Shown: positions 8,624 to 15,745, numbered from the stretch's first letter. The stretch: DNA of 20,529 nt from Thermoleophilaceae bacterium (GCA_013696905.1 JACCXP010000057.1:1-20529); one strand, 5' to 3'. Notes: generated from the letters alone by a model not told the origin. Translations and numbers: made by a program.

Positions 8624-9229
8624 TCAGCGCAGGTCGGTCGCGAGGCGCAGGCCGAAGGCGATCATCACGACGCCCGCGACGCCGTCGATCCGGCGTCTGG
8701 CGCGCAGGTAACGCGCCTGCGCCGGCGGACTCGAGAGCACGATCGCCAACAGCGCGTGCCACAGCAGGGCATCGACCACGATCACAGCTACCGCCGCGAT
8801 GCGCAGGGCGAGAGACGAGTCCGCCGGCAGCAGCGTGGCGAACACGCTCGTGAAGAAGACCGCGGCCTTCGGGTTCGACAGGTTGGTCAGCAGGCCTCGC
8901 CGCCAGGCGCGCCGGCCCGAGGCTCGCGGCTGGACGCCGGGCGGCGCCTCCCAGCCCGCTACCGATCGAGCAGTTCGTACGCCGAGGTAGACGAGGTAGA
9001 GCCCGCCGAGCACGCGCAGCGCGTCGTAGGCGATGGGCAGGTTGGCGATCACGAGGCCGAGCCCGAGCGCAGCACCGCCTGCCCAGATCGCGCCTCCGGT
9101 CGCGACGCCCGCGGCGCAGAAGAGCCCCGCGCGCCGCGACTCCGCGATCGCGGTGCGGATGACCACCAGCACGTTCGGCCCCGGAGAGGCCATCGCGGCG
9201 ACGTGCACGAGGAATATCTCGATCAGCAT
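8624..9229 (-). CDS. LysE/RhtB-family amino-acid exporter
   Basis: The 201-residue protein is very hydrophobic with about six predicted membrane helices. It carries the LysE/RhtB N-terminal signature SPGPN (15-19) after the first half-helix, the mid-protein NLSNPKAAVFF segment (about 116-126), and a conserved YLVYLG motif in helix 3 (about 78-83). These transporters expel amino acids or derivatives such as homoserine, threonine, lysine or leucine by proton exchange. It lies downstream of two homocysteine methyltransferase genes, so export of methionine, homoserine or a methylated amino acid is conceivable, but substrate cannot be read from sequence. It is separated from the upstream gene by 156 bases containing a small inverted repeat, so shared transcription is uncertain. 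Confidence 0.9.
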   Translation of the reverse strand: MLIEIFLVHVAAMASPGPNVLVVIRTAIAESRRAGLFCAAGVATGGAIWAGGAALGLGLVIANLPIAYDALRVLGGLYLVYLGVRTARSVAGWEAPPGVQPRASGRRAWRRGLLTNLSNPKAAVFFTSVFATLLPADSSLALRIAAVAVIVVDALLWHALLAIVLSSPPAQARYLRARRRIDGVAGVVMIAFGLRLATDLR

Positions 9230-9360
9230 GGCGGTCGGGCTCGACGCTGGAGATCAGCGTAGGCGTGCTGATAGGGGGCCAAGCGTTCTGACGATCCGCC
9301 CCGGGGACGGTTACGTCGCTGCCCGTCGGCCAGGCCGTCTACGGCGACAAGCCGAGCAGC

Positions 9361-9378
9361 GCGTCTCCTGACAGACGC
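9361..9378 (-). terminator. Small inverted repeat after the homocysteine methyltransferase gene
   Basis: GCGTCT (9361-9366) and AGACGC (9373-9378) form a perfect 6-bp stem with a 6-base loop, seven bases after the stop codon at 9386. The stem is short and no T-run follows on the minus strand. It is a weak candidate terminator between the methyltransferase pair and lysE. Confidence 0.35.
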
Positions 9379-9385
9379 TTCCGTC

Positions 9386-10354
9386 CTACAGAGCCGCGGC
9401 CCGCAGGCGCTCGCGCACTCCGCGCACGTGTGCGGGTGTCACCCCACAGCAGCCGCCGATGATCGCGGCGCCGGCCGCTCGCCAGCCCTCGGCGAGCTCG
9501 GCGTACTCGCGCGGGCCGACCTCGGCGTCGAACTCCCAGCGGTCGCCTTCGCCGCGACCCAGGTTCGGATAGCAGCCGACCGGCACAGTCGCCGCTTCGC
9601 GCAGCGCAGCCAGCGCGCCGCGGATCTCAGACGCGGACACGCAGTTGACGAGCAGCGCCGAGACGCCCACGGCCTCGAGCGCGCCCACGGCCTCGGCGAA
9701 CGCGCCGGGGTGAGGGTCGACGACGACGCCGCCGTCGCCCGTGCTCATGCCGCCGCGGCCGCGGCGGAAGCTGACCCACACCGGCAGACCGGTCTCCGTC
9801 ACCATCCGCAGCGCCTCGAGCGCCGGCGCATCCGGGATCCGCTCGAAGGTCTCGACGATCACCAGGTCCGGCGGGTCCTCCGCCCACATCCAGGTCAGCA
9901 GCTCGAGCTCGCCGCGTGAGGTGGGGTCGCTGAGGCCGCCGTTGATGCAGAAGGCGACCGCACACTCCCCGTCACGGCCGGCCTCGACGATCGCCTGGCG
10001 CGCGAGACGCATGCCGGCGCGCGCGGTCTCCTCCCACACGGGCGCGCGCCCACTCGGCGGCCCGAGGTCGCGCTCGGCGCTTGCGACCTCCAGGATCGAC
10101 CACGTGTTGGTCGAGATCACGTCGCAGCCCGCCGCGACGTAACGGCGGTGCAGCTCGAGCACGTCGGCGGCGGCTTGGTAAAGCGTCCAGGTCCCCCACG
10201 GCTCCCGCGCTCCCTGGCGCGCGTCGGCGCGGATCCGCTGCAGCTCGGTCGCCACACCGCCGTCGAGGATCACGCAGTCGGCCTCGGCGAGGATTCGCTC
10301 GACCGAGCGGTAGCCGGGCGAGTGCGGCAGCGGTGAGGACAGCCAGTGGCTCAC
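9386..10354 (-). CDS. Homocysteine S-methyltransferase family protein (stand-alone paralogue)
   Basis: This 322-residue protein belongs to the zinc-dependent homocysteine methyltransferase family (MmuM/BHMT/MetH N-domain), which methylates a thiol such as homocysteine. Key features are ILDGGVATEL (29-38), CDVISTNTW (77-85), VIVETFERI (165-173), the first zinc cysteine in LLVNCVS (Cys238) and the paired zinc cysteines in IIGGCCGVTPAH (Cys302, Cys303). It starts with a GTG at 10352-10354 that overlaps the stop of the upstream fusion gene as GTGA. The open frame upstream of this (to 11551) is antisense-type noise over the fusion gene and is not part of the protein. It is closely similar to residues 25-330 of that fusion, so the two arose by tandem duplication. 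The methyl donor is unknown. Confidence 0.9.
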   Translation of the reverse strand: MSHWLSSPLPHSPGYRSVERILAEADCVILDGGVATELQRIRADARQGAREPWGTWTLYQAAADVLELHRRYVAAGCDVISTNTWSILEVASAERDLGPPSGRAPVWEETARAGMRLARQAIVEAGRDGECAVAFCINGGLSDPTSRGELELLTWMWAEDPPDLVIVETFERIPDAPALEALRMVTETGLPVWVSFRRGRGGMSTGDGGVVVDPHPGAFAEAVGALEAVGVSALLVNCVSASEIRGALAALREAATVPVGCYPNLGRGEGDRWEFDAEVGPREYAELAEGWRAAGAAIIGGCCGVTPAHVRGVRERLRAAAL

Positions 10355-12153
10355 GCGACGCCCGTCCCGGCGCCCGTGCGGGCCGTTACCTCGAGCAGGT
10401 ACGCGACCATCACGTCGTCGCCGCCGAGCTTCAGGTGATACGCGTCGGAGAGCTTCTCCACGCGCTCGATCTGCTCCTGGCGCTCGCTGAACATGTCGCT
10501 GAACTGAAAGAAGGCGAAGTCGACGACGCGGGCGTCGTAGCCGGCCTCGTCGAGCAGCTCCGCGGTGCGCTGCTGCGAAAGGATCGAGAGCTGCATGATG
10601 TAGGCGACGCCGTCGCCTGAGAGCGCCTCGGGCAGCAGGCGGATGAGGTGGTCGACGAGGTTTCGCCCCCAGTAGTCGAGCGGGCGGTGCGAGACGTGCT
10701 GCTCGAACGGGTCGACGGGGGTCTGGTACAGGCTTGCCACGATCAGCTCGTAGCGCTCCTCCGGGACCCACGGCCAGAGGTCGACTGCGGCGGCGCTGAC
10801 GCGGTCTGAGACCCCGTTCCTGAACGCGTTGGTCAGCGTGCTGGTGGCCGCTGCCTGGTCGAGGTCGATGGCGTGCACGTGCGAGGCGCCGTTGAGGCCG
10901 AGCTGGACGGTCAAGAGGCCGCTGCCACAGCCGATGTCGAGGCAGCGCTTGCCCGCGCCTACCCCCTCGCGGAAAAGGTAGCGCCAGACCAGGAACGACC
11001 CCTGCGTGGGGACGAACACTCCTGGCTCGCAGACGATGTCCGGGAACTGGAGCGGATAGAGCGAGACGCCGCGCTCGTCGCGCCAGGCAGGCGGGGGCGT
11101 GCGCGGGCGCATGCTCCTGTCGCTGCTTGGATCGAGGTCCTGCTCGGGCCGCCACTGGCCGGGCTTCGTCTCGGCGAGGGCCTCGCTCGCCGCGGCGATC
11201 TGCTGCGGCCCGACGCCGCAGCACCCGCCGACGATCTGGGCGCCCTCCTCGCGCCAGCGCAGCGCCATCTCGGCGTACTCCTCGCCGCCGATCTCGGTGT
11301 CGGAGCGCCAGCCCTCGTTGGAGAGGTAGCCGAGATTCGGATACACCCCCAGCGGAAGGTCGGTGAAGTCGCGCATCCACGAGACCATGCCCGTCACGTG
11401 GTCGGGTGGGATGCAGTTGACGAGCAGCGCGCCCACGCCCAACTTCTCGAAGCGCCGCAAAGAGCGCCCGAACGCGTCGCCTTCCGGGCCGCCCCAGTGC
11501 TGGCCGAAGACGCCGCAAACGCCCTGGCGACAGCGACGGAAGCTGAGCCACACCGGCACGCCGGTCTCGAGCAGGCCCTCGACGATCGCATACGTCGAGT
11601 CGCGCACCAGTGCGAGCGTCTCGACGAGGACGAGGTCGGGCGCGCCCTCCTCGAACACGCGTGCCAGCAGGCGCACTGTCTCGGGGCCCTCGTCGCTGTC
11701 GACGTCGGGGTTGAGGCTGAACGCGACGGCGCAGTCCTCGCCACGCCCCCCGTCGGCTGTCGCCTCGCGTGCCAAGCGCAGGCCCTGGCGCGCGAGGTCC
11801 ATCCAGTGGACCGGCCGCGAGCTCTCCGGCTGCTCGGGGGCGTGGGCGCGGACGGCTGTCGCAAGGCCCCAGGTGTTGGTAGAGATGACGTCGCTGCCGG
11901 CGCTCACGTAGGAGCGGTGCACCGCGATCACATCGTCAGGGGCATCGATCACCGCGTTGACGCCCCAGCGCTGGTCGTCAAGTCCAGGGCTGTCGCCGGC
12001 GCGCTGAGCCAGCTCGGTGCCCGTGGCCCCGTCGAGCAGGACGCAGCGCTGCGCGGCGAGCATCCGCTCGATGCGCTCCACCGGGGTCGTCGACTCGCCC
12101 TCGACAGCCGCCGGTCCGTCGGCGCGGTCGCCGACCAGTTTGGACTGCTTCAC
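10351..12153 (-). CDS. Fusion: homocysteine S-methyltransferase plus class I SAM-dependent methyltransferase
   Basis: The 600-residue protein has two enzyme domains in one frame. Residues about 25-330 are a zinc homocysteine methyltransferase: LLDGATGTEL (39-48), SDVISTNTW (87-95), LVLVETLAL (174-182), LLVNCIPP (Cys247) and IVGGCCGVGP (Cys311, Cys312). After a linker (330-365), residues about 366-590 are a Rossmann methyltransferase: EPGVFVPTQGS (376-386), motif I CLDIGCGSGLLTVQLG (404-419), acidic AIDLD (428-432) and LIVASLYQTPVDP (470-482) at the PrmC-like motif IV position. The start is GTG (12151-12153) with GGAGG six bases upstream. The second domain could make S-methylmethionine or another methyl donor for the first, or simply methylate something else. 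Fusion is seen directly; the substrate is inference. Confidence 0.88.
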   Translation of the reverse strand: MKQSKLVGDRADGPAAVEGESTTPVERIERMLAAQRCVLLDGATGTELAQRAGDSPGLDDQRWGVNAVIDAPDDVIAVHRSYVSAGSDVISTNTWGLATAVRAHAPEQPESSRPVHWMDLARQGLRLAREATADGGRGEDCAVAFSLNPDVDSDEGPETVRLLARVFEEGAPDLVLVETLALVRDSTYAIVEGLLETGVPVWLSFRRCRQGVCGVFGQHWGGPEGDAFGRSLRRFEKLGVGALLVNCIPPDHVTGMVSWMRDFTDLPLGVYPNLGYLSNEGWRSDTEIGGEEYAEMALRWREEGAQIVGGCCGVGPQQIAAASEALAETKPGQWRPEQDLDPSSDRSMRPRTPPPAWRDERGVSLYPLQFPDIVCEPGVFVPTQGSFLVWRYLFREGVGAGKRCLDIGCGSGLLTVQLGLNGASHVHAIDLDQAAATSTLTNAFRNGVSDRVSAAAVDLWPWVPEERYELIVASLYQTPVDPFEQHVSHRPLDYWGRNLVDHLIRLLPEALSGDGVAYIMQLSILSQQRTAELLDEAGYDARVVDFAFFQFSDMFSERQEQIERVEKLSDAYHLKLGGDDVMVAYLLEVTARTGAGTGVA

Positions 12154-12172
12154 GATCGCCCTCCTCCGGGTC

Positions 12173-12206
12173 CTCGGTGCGCGGATCGATTCGACCGCGG
12201 ACCGAG
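12173..12206 (-). promoter_or_regulatory. Hairpin in the 5' leader of the methyltransferase fusion gene
   Basis: On the minus strand CTCGGT (12201-12206) pairs with ACCGAG (12173-12178), and inside it GCGG pairs with CCGC across a 10-base loop holding TCGAATCGAT. The hairpin ends six bases before a run GGAGGAGG (12160-12167), which is the ribosome binding site of the fusion gene. It could modulate translation, but the leader (144 bases from the rluB stop) does not match the conserved core of the SAM or SAH riboswitches that I know. Confidence 0.4.
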
Positions 12207-12297
12207 CGCGTCTGCATCCTGCCCTTTCGCGGTCTGTGTCGCAACCCCCGGCGCGCGGGATCCAGCGGGCCGCGAATCGGGCCTCGAACCGCCGCCG

Positions 12298-13047
12298 CTA
12301 GCCCGGCGCGGGCCTCATCGCGGGCGGGCCTTCGCCCCGCGGCGAGGCGCCCGTAGCCGCCGCCTTGCGCAGGCGCTCGACCTCGGCCGAGGAGAGCCGG
12401 CGATGCTTGCCGAGCCCGAGCGACTCCAGTCGCAGCGGCCCGAACGCGATCCGCTCGAGCGCCTCGACCCGGTGCCCGATCGCCTCGCACATGCGCCTCA
12501 CCTGGCGCTTTCGGCCCTCTGCGATCACGACCTCGAGCAGGCCCGGCTCGACCTGGCGCGCGCGGGCAGGGGCCGTGCGCCCGTCCTCGAGCTCGACCCC
12601 CTCACGCAGCGTGCGCAGATCGGACTCGGTGACGGGGGCAGGCGTGACGCGCACTCGATAGACCTTTTCCACGCCGTAGCGAGGATGAGTCAGCAGGTTT
12701 GCGAGCTCACCGTCGTTGGTGAGCAGGATCAGCCCCGTCGTCTCGGCGTCGAGGCGCCCGACAGGGTAGAGACGGGCGCGGGAGGGCACGAGCCCCGTCA
12801 CGGTCGGGCGACCGTGGGTGTCGTGGGCGGTCGAGACGACGCCGGGCGGCTTGTTGAGCGCGTGCACCTCCGGCCGCTCGGGCGCCAACGGCTCGCCGTC
12901 GAGCGCCACGCCGCTGCGCTCGTCGACATCGCGAGCCGGGTCGGTCACGACCTCCCCGCCGACGGTGACCCTGCGCTGCGACACCAGCTGCTCGGCGCCG
13001 CGGCGCGACGCGACACCGGCATGAGCCAGGAACTTGGCGAGGCGCAT
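12298..13047 (-). CDS. rluB: 23S rRNA pseudouridine synthase, RluB/RsuA family
   Basis: The 249-residue protein has an N-terminal S4 RNA-binding domain (1-60, MRLAKFLAHAGVASRRGAEQ start) and an RsuA/RluB catalytic domain with LNKPPGVVST (64-73) and the active-site motif VGRLDAETTGLILLT (96-110, catalytic Asp100). The C-terminal IAEGRKRQVRRMCEAIGH helix is also typical. RluB makes pseudouridine at position 2605 of 23S rRNA in E. coli. It starts at the ATG at 13045-13047, the conserved N-terminus. In related genomes rluB often follows scpB directly; here they are 5.3 kb apart. The tail after about residue 228 is Pro/Gly/Arg-rich and probably disordered. It is divergent from rlmN, with 199 bases between in which no clear signal was seen. 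Confidence 0.94.
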   Translation of the reverse strand: MRLAKFLAHAGVASRRGAEQLVSQRRVTVGGEVVTDPARDVDERSGVALDGEPLAPERPEVHALNKPPGVVSTAHDTHGRPTVTGLVPSRARLYPVGRLDAETTGLILLTNDGELANLLTHPRYGVEKVYRVRVTPAPVTESDLRTLREGVELEDGRTAPARARQVEPGLLEVVIAEGRKRQVRRMCEAIGHRVEALERIAFGPLRLESLGLGKHRRLSSAEVERLRKAAATGASPRGEGPPAMRPAPG

Positions 13048-13246
13048 CTCGTCAGGCTGGCAGACGACATGGGCAACAGCCGAAGGCCCGCGCCCGCCCT
13101 AAGCGAGTTGAGCCCGGTGGCCGGGTGCTGAACCAGCGCCCGACGACCGCGTGCGGAAACCTGCGTACGTCGCCGCTTCGACCGCCGTAGCCGCAGGCGA
13201 TCTTCTCAGGGTCGCCTTGGCGGGCGAGCCTGCCACACTCGGCCCG

Positions 13247-14233
13247 ATGGATCTCGGGCTGCTCGAACGCACCCTGGCAGAGCGCGGCGAGCCCGGCTTT
13301 CGCAGCCGTCAGGTGTGGGAGTGGGTCGCCCGTGGAGCCGCCTCCTACGAGCAGATGACGAACCTGCCCGCGGCGCTGCGCGAGGAACTCGCCGTGCACG
13401 TCCCGCTCTCCTCGCTTACCGTCTCATCCGAGGCGCACGCGCGCGACGGCACCGAGAAGGCGCTTTTCGCGACCGCCGACCGGCGGCCCGTCGAAGCCGT
13501 CCTGATGCGCTACCGCGACGGCCGCCGCTCGCTCTGCCTCTCGAGCCAGTCGGGCTGCCCGCTCACGTGCGCGTTCTGCGCGACGGGGACGATGAAGTTC
13601 GGACGCAACCTGACGGCGTCCGAGATCCTCGACCAGGCGCTTCATTTCCGCCGCCGTGAGGCGGTCGACCACGCCGTCTTCATGGGCATGGGCGAGCCGC
13701 TGATCAACCTCGAGCAGGTGCTCGCAGCTTGCGAGCGCCTGCCCGACCTGGGCATCACGTCACGGCGAACGGCGATCTCGACCGTCGGCTGGATCCCCGG
13801 CATCGAGCGGCTCACGAGCGAGGGGCCGCCGGTGCGTCTCGCGCTCTCGCTGCACGCGGCCGAGGAGGCGCTTCGATCCGAGCTGATGCCGGTCAACGAC
13901 CGCTACCCGCTGGCGGACGTGCTGGAGGCTTGCCGCCGCTGGTCCGAGGCACGCCGCGAGCCGGTATTCGTCGAGTACCTGATGCTCGACGGGGTCAACG
14001 ACCGCTACGAGCAGGCGGTGGCTTTGGCACGGGCGCTCGAGCCGCCCGCGACGTTCAAGGTCAACCTGATCCCCTACAACCCGACCGACTCGGACTTCGA
14101 GGGATCTACCCGCGCCGCGATCGACGCCTTCCGGGCGGCGCTCGCGGAGCGCGGCCTGCGGGCGACGGTACGCCTCACGCGCGGGCGCGACATCGACGCC
14201 GCCTGCGGGCAGCTCGCCGCGGCGCACGCCTGA
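13247..14233 (+). CDS. rlmN: 23S rRNA (adenine2503-C2)-methyltransferase RlmN, radical SAM
   Basis: RlmN methylates A2503 of 23S rRNA and A37 of some tRNAs by a radical SAM mechanism. The 328-residue protein has the radical-SAM cluster CPLTCAFC (Cys104, Cys108, Cys111) and the two extra mechanistic cysteines: Cys97 (SLCLSS) and Cys320 near the C-terminus (GRDIDAACGQL). It also has GMGEPL (147-152), STVGWIPGI (178-186), LALSLHAA (198-205), LDGVND (247-252) and LIPYNP (274-279). The open frame begins at 13151, but the family N-terminus fits the ATG at 13247 (MDLGLLERTLAERGEPGFR). No Shine-Dalgarno is obvious there, so a leaderless message is possible. The 3' end faces the TetR gene, with a strong inverted repeat between them. 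Confidence 0.96.
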   Translation: MDLGLLERTLAERGEPGFRSRQVWEWVARGAASYEQMTNLPAALREELAVHVPLSSLTVSSEAHARDGTEKALFATADRRPVEAVLMRYRDGRRSLCLSSQSGCPLTCAFCATGTMKFGRNLTASEILDQALHFRRREAVDHAVFMGMGEPLINLEQVLAACERLPDLGITSRRTAISTVGWIPGIERLTSEGPPVRLALSLHAAEEALRSELMPVNDRYPLADVLEACRRWSEARREPVFVEYLMLDGVNDRYEQAVALARALEPPATFKVNLIPYNPTDSDFEGSTRAAIDAFRAALAERGLRATVRLTRGRDIDAACGQLAAAHA

Positions 14234-14234
14234 G

Positions 14235-14280
14235 GGCCGTCTCGAGACCAAGCCGGCCGGTGCAACTCTCGAGAGGGGCC
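14235..14280. terminator. Bidirectional terminator candidate between rlmN and the TetR gene
   Basis: TCTCGAGA occurs twice (14240-14247 and 14267-14274). Because it is self-complementary, the two copies pair into an 8-bp stem, flanked by GGCC (14235-14238) and GGCC (14277-14280), which add 4 bp. The 19-base loop contains CCGGCCGG. The repeat lies in the 55-base gap between two converging genes, starting right after the rlmN stop, where a shared terminator is expected. No T-run follows on either strand. Confidence 0.6.
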
Positions 14281-14288
14281 TGAGCCGG

Positions 14289-14870
14289 TCACGCGGCCGC
14301 TGCTGCGACCAGGCGCCTCGCCAGCCGCGCGGCTTCCCCCGGCGGGAGGCCCGTGCGGGCCAGGGTTCGCCATGACCAGAAGTCAGTCACGAGAGCGAGC
14401 GTGGCGCGGCGCTCGCGACCGTCCCACCCCTCCGCGAGCAAGTCGACCACGGCGGCGAAGAAGACGTCGGTGCTCTCGCGGTGAAGCGCGTCGAGCGCCG
14501 GGACCGCACGGCGGTCACCGAGCCCGTTGGCGAGCATCGCCTCGTTCTCGGCGTAGTAGCCGTACAGCTCCGCGAGCGCCGGCTCCAGGCGCTCGCGCGG
14601 ATCGGCGATCGCCGACCACGCCGCGATCTCGGGCGGCGGATGCAGTGCGCCGTAGTGGGCCGAGCACGCCGCCAGCAACGCGGCGTCGTCGGGGAAGTGG
14701 TTGTAGACGGTCATGCGGGAGACGCCCGCGCGGCGGGCGACCTCGGCGACGGTCGTGCGCGCGATGCCGACGCTCTCGTGAAGCTCCATCGCGGCCTCGG
14801 TGATGCTTTCGCGCGTGCGCGCCTCGGCTTCGGCGCGGGCGCGCTTCTCGTAAGGACGCGACCTTTTCAC
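14289..14870 (-). CDS. TetR/AcrR-family transcriptional repressor
   Basis: The 193-residue protein has the TetR DNA-binding domain at residues about 14-60: TRESITEAAMELHESVGI, then TTVAEVARRAGVSRMTVYNHF, with the usual helix-turn-helix and the closing Tyr-x-His-Phe. The rest is an alpha-helical ligand domain without recognisable specificity. The ORF is open to 14918, but the GTG at 14868-14870 is preferred. It begins VKRSRPYEKRARAEAE just ahead of the domain, and leaves the intergenic control region free. It is divergent from the cupin gene, and the gap between them contains an imperfect palindrome of the sort TetR proteins bind, so it probably represses itself and the cupin. The effector is unknown. 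Confidence 0.92.
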   Translation of the reverse strand: MKRSRPYEKRARAEAEARTRESITEAAMELHESVGIARTTVAEVARRAGVSRMTVYNHFPDDAALLAACSAHYGALHPPPEIAAWSAIADPRERLEPALAELYGYYAENEAMLANGLGDRRAVPALDALHRESTDVFFAAVVDLLAEGWDGRERRATLALVTDFWSWRTLARTGLPPGEAARLARRLVAAAAA

Positions 14871-14932
14871 TTGACATAGGGTAAAGCTATCACTACGGTT
14901 GACAGACCGTCTACTCAAATACTACCAGGAGG
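14871..14932. promoter_or_regulatory. Divergent promoter/operator of the TetR-cupin pair
   Basis: On the plus strand TTGACA (14871-14876) is followed after 17 bases by TACGGT (14894-14899), a possible -35/-10 pair for the cupin gene. A second TTGACA (14899-14904) starts TTGACAGACCGTCTACTCAA (14899-14918), an imperfect palindrome around AGAC-C-GTCT; its left half TTGACAGAC resembles half-sites of known TetR operators. On the minus strand TTGAGT (14913-14918) and TAGTGA (14890-14895) are 17 bases apart, so the operator would lie inside the TetR gene's own promoter. AGGAGG (14927-14932) is a full Shine-Dalgarno seven bases before the cupin ATG. The region is conspicuously AT-richer than its surroundings. 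Promoter calls are by eye. Confidence 0.6.
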
Positions 14933-14939
14933 AAACGCG

Positions 14940-15431
14940 ATGGCAGCGACGGTCGTAGGACCGACGGACGGACATGCGATCGATCTCGGCGGGCTCGGAG
15001 TGCGCTACCTGATCCGGTCGGAGGACACGGGTGGGCGCTTCGCGCTCGTCGAGCACCCGATCGCACCGCGAACGCTCGCCGCGGCGATGCACATCCACGA
15101 GCGCGAGGACGAGTACTCGTTCGTGCTCGAAGGACGCGTGGGCGTGCAGCTCGGCGACGAGGTGCTCGAGGCCGGCCCCGGTGATCTCGTCTACAAGCCG
15201 CGCGGCCAGTGGCACGCCTTCTGGAACGCGACCGACGGGCCCGCGCGGATGCTCGAGCTGATCTCGCCCGGCGGGTTCGAGCGCTTCTTCGAGGAGATGG
15301 CGGGCCTGCTGGAGAGCCCTCCGCCGGACGAGCAGGCGATCGGCGCGCTGATGGATCGCTACGCGCTCACGATGGACTTCACCACCGGCGCCGACCTCGC
15401 CGCTCGTCACGGCCTGCGCAACCAGTTCTAG
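14940..15431 (+). CDS. Cupin-domain protein (Cupin_2)
   Basis: The 163-residue protein holds one conserved beta-barrel domain (about 35-112). Cupin motif 1 is HIHEREDEYSFVLEGRVGV (51-69), giving His51, His53 and Glu57 as likely metal ligands; motif 2 is GDLVYKPRGQWHAFWN (81-96) with His92. The C-terminal 50 residues are helical and include FERFFEEMAGLL, seen in small cupins annotated as quercetin-dioxygenase-like. The exact reaction cannot be assigned. It starts at the ATG seven bases after AGGAGG, in a promoter region with a TetR-type operator, so it is likely induced when the divergent repressor is released by a ligand. Its stop shares the four bases CTAG with the stop of the convergent gene. 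Confidence 0.9.
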   Translation: MAATVVGPTDGHAIDLGGLGVRYLIRSEDTGGRFALVEHPIAPRTLAAAMHIHEREDEYSFVLEGRVGVQLGDEVLEAGPGDLVYKPRGQWHAFWNATDGPARMLELISPGGFERFFEEMAGLLESPPPDEQAIGALMDRYALTMDFTTGADLAARHGLRNQF

Positions 15432-15745
15432 AGCGTCAAGCGGGCCCCGGCCGTGCGAGCCACCAGTCGCGTGCGCCCGCGCGCCGGGGCGCCCGTGGGC
15501 CGTTCGGCGCGGCGGCGGAGCTGTGCGACCCGCAGCTCGAGCAGGTCGACGAGCTCGGTCGTGCGGTGGAAGGGATCGGCGATCACCCTCCCGGAGTCGA
15601 GCGCCACCGCGGCGCGCAGCTCACCGTCCTGCTCGGCGACGACGAGCGGGCGCGCAGGCAGGCGCGTGGAGTCGAGTGCGGCGAGCGCCGACAGGGCCGG
15701 CTCGTCGGCGGAGCGTGAGAGGCGGATGGTGATCGGGTCGTTCAT
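15428..15745 (-). CDS. Small conserved actinobacterial protein, GNAT-like N-terminus
   Basis: The 105-residue protein begins MNDPITIRLSRSADEPALSA and continues with LAALDS, PLVVAEQDGELRAAVAL and GRVIADPFHRT. This pattern matches the first strands and helix of GNAT acetyltransferases, but the acetyl-CoA-binding half is absent. Proteins of this type are common beside other genes in Solirubrobacter-like genomes and are usually left as hypothetical. The ATG (15743-15745) overlaps the stop of the EamA gene as ATGA, and GGAGG lies eight bases upstream inside that gene, so the two form an operon. The C-terminus is Arg-rich (RRRAERPTG...ARGRTRL). The function is unknown. Confidence 0.75.
   Translation of the reverse strand: MNDPITIRLSRSADEPALSALAALDSTRLPARPLVVAEQDGELRAAVALDSGRVIADPFHRTTELVDLLELRVAQLRRRAERPTGAPARGRTRLVARTAGARLTL

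Noticed and set aside
10355..11551. N-terminal extension of the second homocysteine methyltransferase to 721 residues
   Set aside because: The extension is the fusion gene read in a wrong frame; the GTGA overlap at 10351-10354 gives the natural start.
12154..12297. SAM, SAH or cobalamin riboswitch upstream of the homocysteine methyltransferase fusion
   Set aside because: None of the conserved cores I know is present; only a simple hairpin is seen.
10873..13131. 752-codon plus-strand open frame opposite the methyltransferase fusion and rluB
   Set aside because: It is antisense to two well-supported genes, has no recognisable motif and an Arg/Ala/Leu-rich composition typical of GC-rich shadow frames.
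13048..13246. tRNA or small RNA gene in the rluB-rlmN gap
   Set aside because: No cloverleaf with a TTC-loop consensus or strong stem could be built by eye; nothing supported was found there.
14871..14918. 16-residue N-terminal extension of the TetR protein
   Set aside because: It would cover the operator and promoter region, and the residues are not typical of the family.
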